From assembly GCA_025963725.1 (NCBI GenBank), contig JAOQAE010000002.1, positions 372,001 through 436,000 of the forward strand: a stretch of DNA of 64,000 nucleotides. Direction: 5' to 3'. Position 1 is the first letter of the stretch. Every line of letters begins with the position of its first letter. A model generated the notes under the pieces. The model made no database searches. It was not told the origin of the DNA and saw only the letters and a list, made by a program, of their open reading frames with translations. Below, in pieces: positions 8,741 through 17,266 of the stretch. Position numbers and translations under genes: made by a program. This DNA comes from Bacteroidota bacterium. Lineage in GTDB: Bacteria > Bacteroidota > Bacteroidia > 2-12-FULL-35-15.

Positions 8741-9506
8741 GGGCATGAAGAAAGCCGAGCTGAAAAAGTTCCTGGATGAGAAGGTGGACCAATTCAACCG
8801 CCCGCACTTTATCGGGCCTGACCCTGTTTCCATCCCGCACCTGTTCACAAAGAAAGAAGACATCGAGATCGCAGGCTTCCTCGCCGCGACCATTGCTTGG
8901 GGACAGCGCGTTACCATTATCAATAATGCGAATAAGATGATGCGGCTCATGGACCAGAGCCCTTACGAGTTCATCATGCATGCGAAAAAGAAAGACCTCG
9001 AAAGGTTTGAAGGCTTTGTGCACCGCACGTTCAACGGCACCGATATGGTGTTCTTCCTGCGCTCCCTTCAAAATATCTATAAAAAGCACGGCGGCCTGGA
9101 AGCGGCATTTCATACCGGTGCAAAAACAGATGTGCTGCTGCATGCCATCACTAAGTTCCGCGAACTGTTCTTTTCCATTCCGCATGAAACACGCACAAGG
9201 AAGCATGTTTCCAATCCTATGGACAATTCCTCCGCTAAAAGATTATGCATGTACCTTCGCTGGATGGCGCGTAAAGACAAGCGCGGCGTTGATTTCGGGA
9301 TCTGGAAGCTGCCTGCTTCGGAGCTGATGTGCCCGCTCGACGTGCATTCCGGCAACGTAGCCAGGAAGCTCGGGCTGCTGAAACGTACGCAGAACGACTG
9401 GAAAGCCGTGGAAGAGCTTACTGCCGCCCTGCGGAAAATGGATCCGGCAGACCCGGTGAAATATGACTTTGCGCTGTTTGGGTTAGGCGTGTTCGAAAAA
9501 TTCTGA
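8733..9506 (+). CDS. DUF2400 / TIGR02757 family protein
   Basis: 257 residues. Recognised by GFLAATIAWGQRVTIINNANKMM near residue 47 and by LCMYLRWMARKDKRGVDFGIW followed by L-x-C-PLDVH-x-GNVARKLGL. The family is conserved through Bacteroidota and some Proteobacteria and has a helix-hairpin-helix glycosylase-like appearance (CMYLRWMAR; PLDVH), but no activity is established. The start overlaps the regulator gene by 8 bases; a second ATG at 8745 would remove the overlap. It may act on DNA, which is inference only. Confidence 0.85.
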   Translation: MTKGMKKAELKKFLDEKVDQFNRPHFIGPDPVSIPHLFTKKEDIEIAGFLAATIAWGQRVTIINNANKMMRLMDQSPYEFIMHAKKKDLERFEGFVHRTFNGTDMVFFLRSLQNIYKKHGGLEAAFHTGAKTDVLLHAITKFRELFFSIPHETRTRKHVSNPMDNSSAKRLCMYLRWMARKDKRGVDFGIWKLPASELMCPLDVHSGNVARKLGLLKRTQNDWKAVEELTAALRKMDPADPVKYDFALFGLGVFEKF

Positions 9507-9510
9507 TCTT

Positions 9511-10104
9511 TTACAGCGCCGGGACAGTATGGGAAAGATGCGCCTCATTATTTCCCCTTAGCCTGTTGTTCTCCATTTCCAGCTCATTGATGCGCACAAG
9601 CGCGTCTTTCATCACATTACGCGCTGCAAGGCGGAGCTCGATCTCGTCCATGATAATTTCTGCCATGCTTTTCAGCATATCCTGCTGATCGGAATTGATA
9701 TAGCGCTGACGCTTATCAAGGATACAGAATGTCCCGATGTTATGTCCGTCGGATGTCTTCAAAGGCGCGGCAGCATAGAATTGCAATCCGAAATCGCCTG
9801 CTACTAATGGATTTGCAAGGCAGCGGGGGTCGTTTTTAGCATCCTCCACCAGGTAGATCTCATCTGAAAGGATAGCCGAAGCGCAAAGCCCCGGATCTTT
9901 CCCTATTTGCCTGGCTTCCAAGCCATAATGTGATTTGAACCAGATCCTGTCAACATCCACCAGGCTGATGATGGCAATGGGTACGCTGAAGATTTTGGAA
10001 GCAAGGGCCGTTACTTTATCAAAGTTCCCATCCTCAGGAGTATCAAGTATTTCATAACGGTTCAGCGCTTTAATGCGGGCGAGTTCTTTTTCGGCAGTGA
10101 TCAT
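9511..10104 (-). CDS. GAF domain protein
   Basis: 197 residues. A single GAF domain covers about residues 20-160 (FDKVTALASKIFSVPIAIISLVD ... AAPLKTSDGHNIGTFCILD), followed by a short coiled-coil-like tail (RINELEMENNRLRG). The N-terminus RIKALNRYEILDTPED is the usual lead-in of stand-alone GAF proteins and GAF kinases. No output domain is attached, so it either binds a small ligand and a partner or is a sensory remnant. It converges on the DUF2400 gene with 4 bases between. Confidence 0.85.
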   Translation of the reverse strand: MITAEKELARIKALNRYEILDTPEDGNFDKVTALASKIFSVPIAIISLVDVDRIWFKSHYGLEARQIGKDPGLCASAILSDEIYLVEDAKNDPRCLANPLVAGDFGLQFYAAAPLKTSDGHNIGTFCILDKRQRYINSDQQDMLKSMAEIIMDEIELRLAARNVMKDALVRINELEMENNRLRGNNEAHLSHTVPAL

Positions 10105-10262
10105 TTGTGTGTTTTAGAGTAGTTGTATATTTTATTTATTTTCCTGAATGCTTGTTTTCAGAACATTGACGTAGCACAGAAATATATATGCCAATCCCGG
10201 CGGGATTAAAAACAGATTACCTCCGGTCAAATAATTTAAAGGCCAACCTTTCAAAAAAATAG

Positions 10263-10270
10263 TATATTTG
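10263..10270 (+). promoter_or_regulatory. -7 element for the BatA-like gene
   Basis: TATATTTG, exact match, 7 bases before the ATG at 10278: again a nearly leaderless arrangement. Confidence 0.65.
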
Positions 10271-10277
10271 TCCTTTG

Positions 10278-12338
10278 ATGAGCTTTACCTACCCTGCATT
10301 TCTTTTTGCACTTTCGGCAATCGCCATTCCTGTCATCATTCACCTTTTTAATTTTCGGAAATTCAAGACTGTTTACTTCAGCAATGTCCGCTTTTTAAAA
10401 GAAGTAAAGCAGGAAACACAGGCCAAATCAAAGCTCAAGCACCTGCTCGTTTTAGCTGCCCGCATCCTTTTCATCACCTTTCTTGTGCTTGCATTTGCCC
10501 AGCCTTTTATTCCCGTGGAAAACAGCAAGGTGATCCCGGGCGACAAAGCCGTAAGCATCTTCATCGACAATTCCTTTAGTATGGATGCCGTGAACAAGAA
10601 TGGGACCCTGCTGGATGATGCCAAACGGCGCGCAATGGAAATTGTGGCCGCATACAAGCCGAGCGACCGCTTCCAGCTGCTTACCAACGATTTTGAAGGC
10701 AGGCACCAGCGGCTGGTGAATAAGGAAGAGTTTGCAGAATTGCTGGATGAAGTAAAGATCTCCCCTGCAACAAAAAGCCTTTCAGAGATCACTTCCCGAG
10801 CCTTTGATGTGCTGCAGCAAAGCGGAAGCAAAAGCAAAACGGCATTTATCCTTTCCGATTTTCAGAAAAGCCTGAGCAACCTTGACGAGCTGAAGAACGA
10901 TACGGGAATTACAGTGAACCTGCTGCCTTTATCTGCCATCGAAAAAAGCAACGTATACATTGATACCTGCTGGTTTGAAACGCCGGTGCGGCAGTTCAAC
11001 CAGGTGGAGAAGCTGCATGTTAGGATCAGGAATGTTTCGGAAAAGGAGCTGGAGAATAATTCCATCAAGCTGTTCATTAACAACATCCAGAAAACACCCG
11101 CCAGCTTCAATGCAGAGAAGAACGGTGAAACAGAGGTTGTACTCTCTTTCGCTTCCCGCGAAGCAGGCGTGCAGCATTGCCGCATCGAGCTGAGCGATTA
11201 TCCTGTGACCTTCGACGATAAATTTTATTTCAGCTTCGAGGTGGCAAAAACCATCCCGGTGCTTTGCATCAATGCAGCCGGCGCCACACCGGAGAGCGCT
11301 TACCTTGATAAGCTTTTCGGGGCCGATTCGCTCTTTGTACAAAAGAATGTATCCGATAACCAGATCGATTATTCCACGCTTTCTGCGAACAGCCTCATCG
11401 TGCTGAACGAATTAAAGACCATTTCATCGGGATTGGCGCAGGAGCTGAAACGCTTTATGGACAATGGCGGCAGCGTGCTGGTGTTCCCTGCAAAGGATGC
11501 CGACCTGGCAGGCTACAAGGAATTCTCCCTGCTCGCAAGGGCAAATTATTTTGAGCGCTATGATACTGCCGGCACAAAGGTGGACAAGATCAATCTCGAC
11601 CACGAAATTTACAGGGATGTATTTGAAAAGAAAACGTTCAGCGCCACCAACCTCGACCTGCCGAAAGTAAGCTCCCACTATGCGCTTTCAAAAACAACAC
11701 GCAGCGCCGAAGAGTACCTGCTCAGGCTGCAGAACGGCGATGTGTTCCTTGCAAAATACCCGGTAGGCAAAGGAAAGCTCTACCTCTGCTCCGGCGGGCT
11801 CGGCAGCAATTTCAGCAATTTTGCCAAGCATGCCATCTTCGTCCCTACACTTTACAAGATCGCGATGTACAGCCTGAAGTCAGGGCCCCTCTTCTACACT
11901 ATCGGGAATGATGAATCGATTGAGACGGACAAACCGCTCAGCGGCGAAAATGTATATCATATTAAAAGCACAACAGGCACTTTCGACATCATCCCCGAGC
12001 ACAGGGTGATCGAGTCGGGAACGGAGATCATGGCGCATGGACAGATCACCAATGCAGGAAATTATAATCTCTTTGCAGATAAGGATCCGGTGGCCGGGAT
12101 CTCCTTCAATTTCAACAGGAAGGAATCGGACCTGAACTGCTATACACAAGCCGAACTAACAGATCAGGTAAACAAAAGCAATCTATTTAACTTCAATGTT
12201 TTAAATAATTCAGAACAAAGCTTAACGCATTCGCTTGCCGAGCTCGACCAAGGTAAAAAATTATGGAAGCTCTGCCTTATCCTGGCGCTGCTTTTTTTAG
12301 CGGCGGAAGTGATTTTGCTGCGGTTTATGAAGGGTTAA
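10278..12338 (+). CDS. BatA-domain / von Willebrand A membrane protein
   Basis: 686 residues. The N-terminus is the BatA double-span domain (FLFALSAIAIPVIIHLFNFRKF, then a second span around 58-78), followed by a vWA-like domain starting VSIFIDNSFSM with a partly preserved MIDAS (D-x-S-x-S), a long beta-rich periplasmic region, and a final span (LCLILALLFLAAEVILLRF). Such proteins resemble the Bat aerotolerance proteins but sit alone beside a dihydroorotase-like gene, as often in Bacteroidota. A TTG at 10275 precedes the ATG; the ATG is preferred. Role in envelope function is inferred. Confidence 0.85.
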   Translation: MSFTYPAFLFALSAIAIPVIIHLFNFRKFKTVYFSNVRFLKEVKQETQAKSKLKHLLVLAARILFITFLVLAFAQPFIPVENSKVIPGDKAVSIFIDNSFSMDAVNKNGTLLDDAKRRAMEIVAAYKPSDRFQLLTNDFEGRHQRLVNKEEFAELLDEVKISPATKSLSEITSRAFDVLQQSGSKSKTAFILSDFQKSLSNLDELKNDTGITVNLLPLSAIEKSNVYIDTCWFETPVRQFNQVEKLHVRIRNVSEKELENNSIKLFINNIQKTPASFNAEKNGETEVVLSFASREAGVQHCRIELSDYPVTFDDKFYFSFEVAKTIPVLCINAAGATPESAYLDKLFGADSLFVQKNVSDNQIDYSTLSANSLIVLNELKTISSGLAQELKRFMDNGGSVLVFPAKDADLAGYKEFSLLARANYFERYDTAGTKVDKINLDHEIYRDVFEKKTFSATNLDLPKVSSHYALSKTTRSAEEYLLRLQNGDVFLAKYPVGKGKLYLCSGGLGSNFSNFAKHAIFVPTLYKIAMYSLKSGPLFYTIGNDESIETDKPLSGENVYHIKSTTGTFDIIPEHRVIESGTEIMAHGQITNAGNYNLFADKDPVAGISFNFNRKESDLNCYTQAELTDQVNKSNLFNFNVLNNSEQSLTHSLAELDQGKKLWKLCLILALLFLAAEVILLRFMKG

Positions 12339-12341
12339 TTA

Positions 12342-12369
12342 ACCACAGATTACACGGATCGACACAGAT
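12342..12369 (+). repeat. Left inverted end of the GxxExxY unit
   Basis: Begins ACCACAGATTACACGGAT and ends CACAGAT; pairs with 12863-12890, the only mismatches being three central bases. Confidence 0.85.
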
Positions 12370-12421
12370 AAAAAATAAACTGCTTTCGGCAGACAGACTA
12401 AAAAGATTTCGATTGACTGAC

Positions 12422-12820
12422 ATGGAAATAACTAAGTCCAAAAAAAGTATCGCGATAAACGATTTAACCTATTTAATCATCGGCTCTGCATTTAAAGTAC
12501 ACAACGCCCTTGGTCCCGGACTTTTGAAATCCTCTTATGAAGCATGCCTGTTTTATGAGCTTACCGAAGCGGGACTGAAAGTAGAAAGGCAAAAAGAATT
12601 ACCCCTAATTTATAACGAAGTAAAGATGGATACCGGGTACAGGATGGATTTGCTGGTGAATGACACAGTAATTGTCGAGATCAAGGCAGTAGAAGAGCTT
12701 GCCCCTATCCACAAAGCACAAGTACTCACATATCTTAAATTATCAAAACTAAAAATTGGCTTATTAATAAACTTTAACACCACTGATCTAAAGGAAGGGA
12801 TACAGCGTTTGGCAATGTAA
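12422..12820 (+). CDS. GxxExxY protein (PD-(D/E)xK nuclease-like)
   Basis: 132 residues from the ATG at 12422; the frame is open further upstream but that part lies across the inverted end and has no homologous look. The PD-(D/E)xK core is present as YRMDLLV followed by VIVEIKAVEEL. The name-giving motif G-xx-E-xx-Y appears as GLLKSSY, with Lys in place of Glu. GxxExxY proteins are very common in Bacteroidota, often between inverted repeats like these, and have no established function. A nuclease activity is possible but unproven. Confidence 0.9.
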   Translation: MEITKSKKSIAINDLTYLIIGSAFKVHNALGPGLLKSSYEACLFYELTEAGLKVERQKELPLIYNEVKMDTGYRMDLLVNDTVIVEIKAVEELAPIHKAQVLTYLKLSKLKIGLLINFNTTDLKEGIQRLAM

Positions 12821-12862
12821 TCTGTTCTAATTCGTTTAATCAGCCTGCCGCAAGGCAGCTGG

Positions 12863-12890
12863 ATCTGTGAAAATCCGTGTAATCTGTGGT
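12863..12890 (-). repeat. Right inverted end of the GxxExxY unit
   Basis: Ends ATCCGTGTAATCTGTGGT, the reverse complement of the left end. A small palindrome CTGCCGCAAGGCAG lies just inside it (12846-12859). Confidence 0.85.
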
Positions 12891-12903
12891 AAAACAACAT
12901 ATC

Positions 12904-14172
12904 ATGCACATACTCATCAAACAAGCCCGCATCATCGACAGCAGCTCTTCCCACAACGGAAAAACCGTGGATGTGCTCATCGAGGGCGGGATCATCACTT
13001 CCATCCGCTCAAAGATCACAACAGACAAGCACGTAAAGGTGATCGAAGCGGAGAACCTTCATATTTCTGCAGGCTGGATGGACATGCAGGCCAACTTCTG
13101 CGACCCGGGATATGAGCACAAGGAAGACCTCGAAACCGGGATGAGGGCTGCTGCAGCCGGCGGATTTACGGCAGTAGCGATCACTTCCGCCACCGATCCT
13201 CCCATCCACTCAAAAGCGCAGGTGCAATACATTAAGAACAACACCAATAACAGCCTGGTGGATGTTTATCCGATAGCTGCAACAACCGTTAACCGCGAAG
13301 GCAAGGAGCTTTCCGAGATGTACGACATGCAGCAGGCAGGCGCCATTGCCTTCTCCGATGATAAAAACCCGGTCTCCAACGCAGGCATCCTGATGCGCGC
13401 GCTGCTCTACTCGAAGAACTTCGACGGCCTGGTGATGACGCACTGCGATGACAAAAGCATTTCGCAGGACGGGCAGATGAATGAAGGGGAAAGCTCCACG
13501 AAGCTTGGCCTCAAAGGAATTCCGTCGCTTGCCGAAGAGCTCATGATCGGCCGCAACATCTTCCTCGCCGAATACACGGATGCTCCGCTGCACATCAGCA
13601 ATGTATCCACACAGGGCGGCGTTGAGCTGATCCGCGATGCAAAGGCAAAAGGCCTTAAAATAACCGCTTCGGCAAATGCATACAACCTTGCGCTGGATGA
13701 TGCATTGCTTTCGGGGTTCGACAGCAACTATAAATTAAATCCGCCGCTGCGCACAAAGAATGATATTGAAGCGCTCCGCAAAGGAGTATCGGATGGCACT
13801 ATCGATGCTATCACGAGCGATCACCGCCCGCAGGACATCGAATCAAAAGATGTGGAGTTTGACCATGCCTCCAACGGAATGATCGGGCTGGAAAGCGCTT
13901 TTGCACTGCTGAACACCAACAAGGGAAGGCTGAGGCTGGAAACCATCATCACGGCGATCAGCACAAACCCGCGCAAAGTGCTTGGACTGAAGCAGCCTTC
14001 CATCCGCGAAGGCGAGCAGGCAAACATCACCCTGTTCGATCCTGACAGGGAATGGACATTCGAAAAAAAGCACATCCAGTCGAAATCCTCCAACACGCCC
14101 TTTACAGGAAGCAGGTTCAAAGGAAAAGTGATCGGCGTGATCAATAAAAAGCTTCTTTCGCTGAACAAATAA
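12904..14172 (+). CDS. Dihydroorotase-like amidohydrolase lacking metal ligands
   Basis: 422 residues, full-length amidohydrolase fold close to type I dihydroorotase (AGWMDMQANFCDPGYEHKED, FTAVA, MTHCDD, ITSDHRP). The metal-binding HxH that normally follows strand 1 is Q62-A-N64, and the His of the HxCHVST motif is N233 (LHISNVST); H180, H230 and D306 remain. The protein is therefore likely catalytically inactive for dihydroorotate formation, or uses another mechanism; inactive homologues that act as partners of aspartate carbamoyltransferase are known. The start at 12904 is chosen over an upstream GTG at 12886 that falls inside the inverted repeat. Databases would probably call it pyrC. Confidence 0.85.
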   Translation: MHILIKQARIIDSSSSHNGKTVDVLIEGGIITSIRSKITTDKHVKVIEAENLHISAGWMDMQANFCDPGYEHKEDLETGMRAAAAGGFTAVAITSATDPPIHSKAQVQYIKNNTNNSLVDVYPIAATTVNREGKELSEMYDMQQAGAIAFSDDKNPVSNAGILMRALLYSKNFDGLVMTHCDDKSISQDGQMNEGESSTKLGLKGIPSLAEELMIGRNIFLAEYTDAPLHISNVSTQGGVELIRDAKAKGLKITASANAYNLALDDALLSGFDSNYKLNPPLRTKNDIEALRKGVSDGTIDAITSDHRPQDIESKDVEFDHASNGMIGLESAFALLNTNKGRLRLETIITAISTNPRKVLGLKQPSIREGEQANITLFDPDREWTFEKKHIQSKSSNTPFTGSRFKGKVIGVINKKLLSLNK

Positions 14173-14276
14173 GTAAGGGATCGCAAAAATTGAAATTTTG
14201 TACTTTAATAATTTTTTGTAGTTTAGCCCTTGAATTTTCAAACCAATCTTTATTAACCTTCTATTAATCGAAACAA

Positions 14277-15158
14277 ATGCTCGTAAACAAAAAATCATTT
14301 GTGCTTAAAAGCGCAATGCTTATTGCTACCGGGATGCTATTGGCATCATGTGGCAGCGAAACTCCAAAAGAGGACAATCTTTCCACCGGCACTGACACAA
14401 CAGCAGCAGAAGCTTCGGTAGAAGTAGAAGATGTTTCCTACTCGCTTCCTTCCCCGCTGCAGATCGCTTCGATCTTCAAAAAATCGGGATTGAAATATAA
14501 AGAGGGGATCACCAGCACACTCAAGGATCCGTCAAAATACACCACCAACGTGAGCAAAGCATTGAACCTCGGTGTTTACAGCGCCGACCTCTCCTACACT
14601 GTTTTGAACAAGCAGAACCAGGAAGCGATGAACTACATGAAACTCTGCCGCCAGATGGCTGATAATTTAGGAATGGGCTCCGTGTTCGATCAGGGCAACC
14701 TCTCCAAGCGTTTCGAAAAAAATATCGGCAACGAAGATTCGCTTGCATACATTATTGCAGAGCTGCAAATGGTAACCGACATGTACCTGGATGAGAACGA
14801 CCAGCAGGAAGTTACTTCCATCGTATTTGCAGGCGCATGGGTGGAAAGCATGTATGTAGGATCTAAGGTATATGAAAAAGGAAAGGACAAATCGCTCAAC
14901 AGTAAGCTTGCAGAGCAGATGACCATCCTCGGAAGCATTGTGAATGCATTGAAGGTACAGGAGAAAAAAGATGCTGCCATTGGCGGGCTGATCGCCGATC
15001 TGCAGGGCGTAAAGGATATTTACGACGGATTGCCATCGGTGAAAGACCACCCGGAAGCAAATGACGATACCGAAAAGGAAATGTCGCTCACGGATGATGA
15101 AGTAAGCACGCTTACTACTAAGATAGAAGCAATCAGAACTAAAATCATTAACGGATAA
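14277..15158 (+). CDS. Lipoprotein of unknown function
   Basis: 293 residues with a signal peptide and lipobox (LLASC, lipidated Cys25). After an acidic linker the rest is helical (SPLQIASIFKKSGLKY, NLGVYSADLSYTVLN, YIIAELQMVTDMYL, GAWVESMYVGSKVY). The same sequence style is found in uncharacterised Bacteroidota lipoproteins. It is followed after 33 bases by three tandem secreted paralogues and probably shares their transcript, so it may be their membrane-anchored partner; this is inference. Confidence 0.75.
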   Translation: MLVNKKSFVLKSAMLIATGMLLASCGSETPKEDNLSTGTDTTAAEASVEVEDVSYSLPSPLQIASIFKKSGLKYKEGITSTLKDPSKYTTNVSKALNLGVYSADLSYTVLNKQNQEAMNYMKLCRQMADNLGMGSVFDQGNLSKRFEKNIGNEDSLAYIIAELQMVTDMYLDENDQQEVTSIVFAGAWVESMYVGSKVYEKGKDKSLNSKLAEQMTILGSIVNALKVQEKKDAAIGGLIADLQGVKDIYDGLPSVKDHPEANDDTEKEMSLTDDEVSTLTTKIEAIRTKIING

Positions 15159-15191
15159 TTAAACCCTGCTAAACAATAAAAACGTTAGATT

Positions 15192-15644
15192 ATGAAAAAA
15201 CTATTTTATACAGGTTTACTTGGTTTGTTTTTCGTTTATGGATTTACAACCATCCAGACCACCGACAACTGCGATAAAAAAACGCTGACTGCAAGCTGCA
15301 AGAAAAAAATGGAGCCTTACAAATACGACAGCCAGAAGTTCACCAAGATCATGTTCCAGAAAAAAACACAGCAGCTGGAAATTGAAGTTCCCGTATTTAT
15401 CGGCGAAAAATACCGCCTGGTGTTCAATACTTCCTCATTGCCAAAACCAGTGCAGGTGAATGTGTACACCAAGGACAAGGAATCAAAAAAGCGTGAAGCT
15501 ATTTACAGCAGCAAGCCCGGAGAGAACGAGATCGTTTTCGATGCGCCCCGCGTACGCAAGCTGTATGTTGATTACGATGTTCCGGCCGACAGCACCAACC
15601 AGAAATTGAGCGGATGCATAGTATTCATGGTAGGATACAAATAA
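15192..15644 (+). CDS. Secreted protein, tandem paralogue 1 of 3
   Basis: 150 residues with a signal peptide (about 1-20). Pattern shared with the next two genes: Cys near the mature N-terminus, a Y/F-x-YD/FDS element, an F-x-G-x-x-YRLVF strand, PVQVNVY, and a C-terminal DYDVP...GCIVFMVGY. This suggests a compact beta-sandwich. No family recognised. It starts 33 bases after the lipoprotein gene and its stop lies 2 bases before the next start. Confidence 0.75.
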   Translation: MKKLFYTGLLGLFFVYGFTTIQTTDNCDKKTLTASCKKKMEPYKYDSQKFTKIMFQKKTQQLEIEVPVFIGEKYRLVFNTSSLPKPVQVNVYTKDKESKKREAIYSSKPGENEIVFDAPRVRKLYVDYDVPADSTNQKLSGCIVFMVGYK

Positions 15645-15646
15645 GC

Positions 15647-16138
15647 ATGTACAGAAAATTAAGCTATATCCTTTTAGTAATGATCGGTGCATTGGTTTGC
15701 ACCGGTCATTATTCTTTTGCGCAATGCAAGGCCAAGCAGATCATGAAATCTTCAAAGGCCAATATCACCAGGCCTTTTAAGTTCGACAGCTATACGGTGA
15801 ATGAATTCATCTTCGGCGATAAGCAAACCACGCAGGAAGTGCAGTTTACCGCTTTCCGCGGGATGAAATACAAGATCGTGTTCATCTCTTCCGGTTTTGA
15901 AGAGCCTGTGCAGGTGAATATCTGGGATAAAAGCAACAAGATCAAAAAGAACCGCAACAAAGTATACGACAATGCGCAGGGCATCGACAATAATTTCTGG
16001 TCGTTCGAGCCTACCAAAGCCGGTAATTATTTCATTGAATACACCGTTCCGGTGAGCTCAACCCCGGGAGTTACGAAGCAGGGCTGCATCATTATGCTGA
16101 TCAGCTACGTGGAAACCGAGCCGGGCGCAGCCGATTAG
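15647..16138 (+). CDS. Secreted protein, tandem paralogue 2 of 3
   Basis: 163 residues from the ATG at 15647; an upstream in-frame ATG overlaps the previous gene and does not give a better signal peptide. Signal peptide ends near FAQ, then QCKAKQIM as in paralogue 3. Shared core: RGMKYKIVFISSGFEEPVQVN and YFIEYTVPVSS followed by GCIIMLISY. Only 4 bases separate it from paralogue 3. Confidence 0.75.
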   Translation: MYRKLSYILLVMIGALVCTGHYSFAQCKAKQIMKSSKANITRPFKFDSYTVNEFIFGDKQTTQEVQFTAFRGMKYKIVFISSGFEEPVQVNIWDKSNKIKKNRNKVYDNAQGIDNNFWSFEPTKAGNYFIEYTVPVSSTPGVTKQGCIIMLISYVETEPGAAD

Positions 16139-16142
16139 CCTG

Positions 16143-16607
16143 ATGAAACAGTACCTTGCCTTTCTCCTTCCCCTTTTCTTATTGCTCATCCCGGCAGCTG
16201 CAAGCGCACAATGCAAGGCCTCAAAAATTGTTGAGCAGGGAAAATCCGAGATCGATTCGAGCTACCTCTACGATGGATTTACGCTCAGCAGCTTCACCAT
16301 GGATGAGAAGCAGAAGCGGATGCAGATCCGGTTCACCGCCCTCAAAGGCCAGCACTATAAGCTATACTTCTGCAATTCGGGCTTTACCGAAGAAGTGAAG
16401 ATCTCCATATTCAAGGAGGAAAAGGACGGCAAGCTCAGCAATGACCTGCTGGGAGCGACTACCGCAAAGGACCAGTTCTTTGAATTTGCCCTTTCCAAAG
16501 CCGGCAGCTATACCATTGAATACACTGTTCCACCCTGTGAGAATGCAGAATACGGCATGACGAAAAATGAATGCATGGTGATGCTGATCTCTTACAGTCA
16601 GAAATAA
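16143..16607 (+). CDS. Secreted protein, tandem paralogue 3 of 3
   Basis: 154 residues; signal peptide ending AASAQ, mature start CKASKIVEQGK. Core: KGQHYKLYFCNSGFTEEVKIS and YTIEYTVPPCENAEYG followed by ECMVMLISY. It is closer to paralogue 2 than to paralogue 1 in the first Cys region. It ends the plus-strand run and converges on a small minus-strand gene 6 bases away. Confidence 0.75.
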   Translation: MKQYLAFLLPLFLLLIPAAASAQCKASKIVEQGKSEIDSSYLYDGFTLSSFTMDEKQKRMQIRFTALKGQHYKLYFCNSGFTEEVKISIFKEEKDGKLSNDLLGATTAKDQFFEFALSKAGSYTIEYTVPPCENAEYGMTKNECMVMLISYSQK

Positions 16608-16613
16608 CGCGGA

Positions 16614-16952
16614 TCAGTTAAACTCCATTCTTTCCACATCCTGCGCTCTTTGCGTATCCACTTCAACAATGTAAGTTCCTTTGTATTTGCTGATGTCGAG
16701 CGACCTGATGTGCTTGAACTTCTCATCCAGCAGCTTTTCGGAATACACTACTTTTCCTGACGCATCTTTAATTTTAATGCTGAGGTCAGAGCGGAGATCA
16801 GAGGAATAAATAACCTTCAGTATTTTCTTTTCTGCATCCTGCTGGATAGTGATCCCTGTAGTTGAGGCGTTATCGGGCACAACCGGCCCCTGTGCGTAAT
16901 TTCCCGTGATTGCTGTGATCAGTAATACCAGGATCATGTATGTTCTTTTCAT
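16614..16952 (-). CDS. Small secreted beta-strand protein
   Basis: 112 residues, signal peptide about 1-20 (ending NYAQ). The mature region resembles the C-terminal beta-sandwich of T9SS cargo (LSIKIKDASGKVVYSEKLLDEKF, YKGTYIVEV) but lacks any catalytic partner domain and ends MEFN. It could be a stand-alone sorting-domain-like protein. Converges with the secreted paralogues. Confidence 0.65.
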   Translation of the reverse strand: MKRTYMILVLLITAITGNYAQGPVVPDNASTTGITIQQDAEKKILKVIYSSDLRSDLSIKIKDASGKVVYSEKLLDEKFKHIRSLDISKYKGTYIVEVDTQRAQDVERMEFN

Positions 16953-17176
16953 TGAGTTTCAGTATTGGTTTTACTCAATAGAAGAAAATGATATTCCAGA
17001 AATGCCCGTAAACACTGGCTAAAAAAAGAAATGAGCCGGTAACGGCAACATTATAGCTGAATCCGGAATTAGGATAGCCGGAAAGCCGGGTGGAGAAACA
17101 ACAGTAGCAAATGGTACAGAGTTTAACTATGGCGCGTTGTGGCGTTATTGCGGCAAAATTAATCACAGTGCAATTG

Positions 17177-17206
17177 TTGCATTCTCCCCTAATAAATCTA
17201 TATTTG
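17177..17206 (+). promoter_or_regulatory. thrS operon promoter
   Basis: TTG (17177-17179) and TATATTTG (17199-17206) with a 19-base spacer: a full Bacteroidota -33/-7 pair. It leaves a leader of about 55 bases. The remainder of the gap 16953-17176 has no gene I would support. Confidence 0.7.
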
Positions 17207-17266
17207 CAGCCTTATTTATTAATTACCTGCGCCCGTTTGTTTGGGTGTTTGGACAAAAAAAAGAAG

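Larger units (their letters stand above)
12342..12890. mobile_element. 549-bp unit with 28-bp inverted ends carrying a GxxExxY gene
   Basis: The unit begins 3 bases after the BatA-like stop and ends 13 bases before the ATG of the next gene. Its ends are 28-bp inverted repeats matching at 25 of 28 positions. It contains only one gene, the GxxExxY protein, and no transposase. No target duplication is evident. It looks like a non-autonomous mobilised cassette; that reading is inference. Confidence 0.55.

Noticed and set aside
12263-12421. N-terminal extension of the GxxExxY frame
   Set aside because: It overlaps the BatA-like gene end and the inverted repeat and adds no family sequence.
16975-17166. 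63-residue minus-strand frame with a hydrophobic end
   Set aside because: The last 20 residues look like a membrane span, but the N-terminal half is not credible and the start lies close to the thrS promoter. No supporting start or leader seen.
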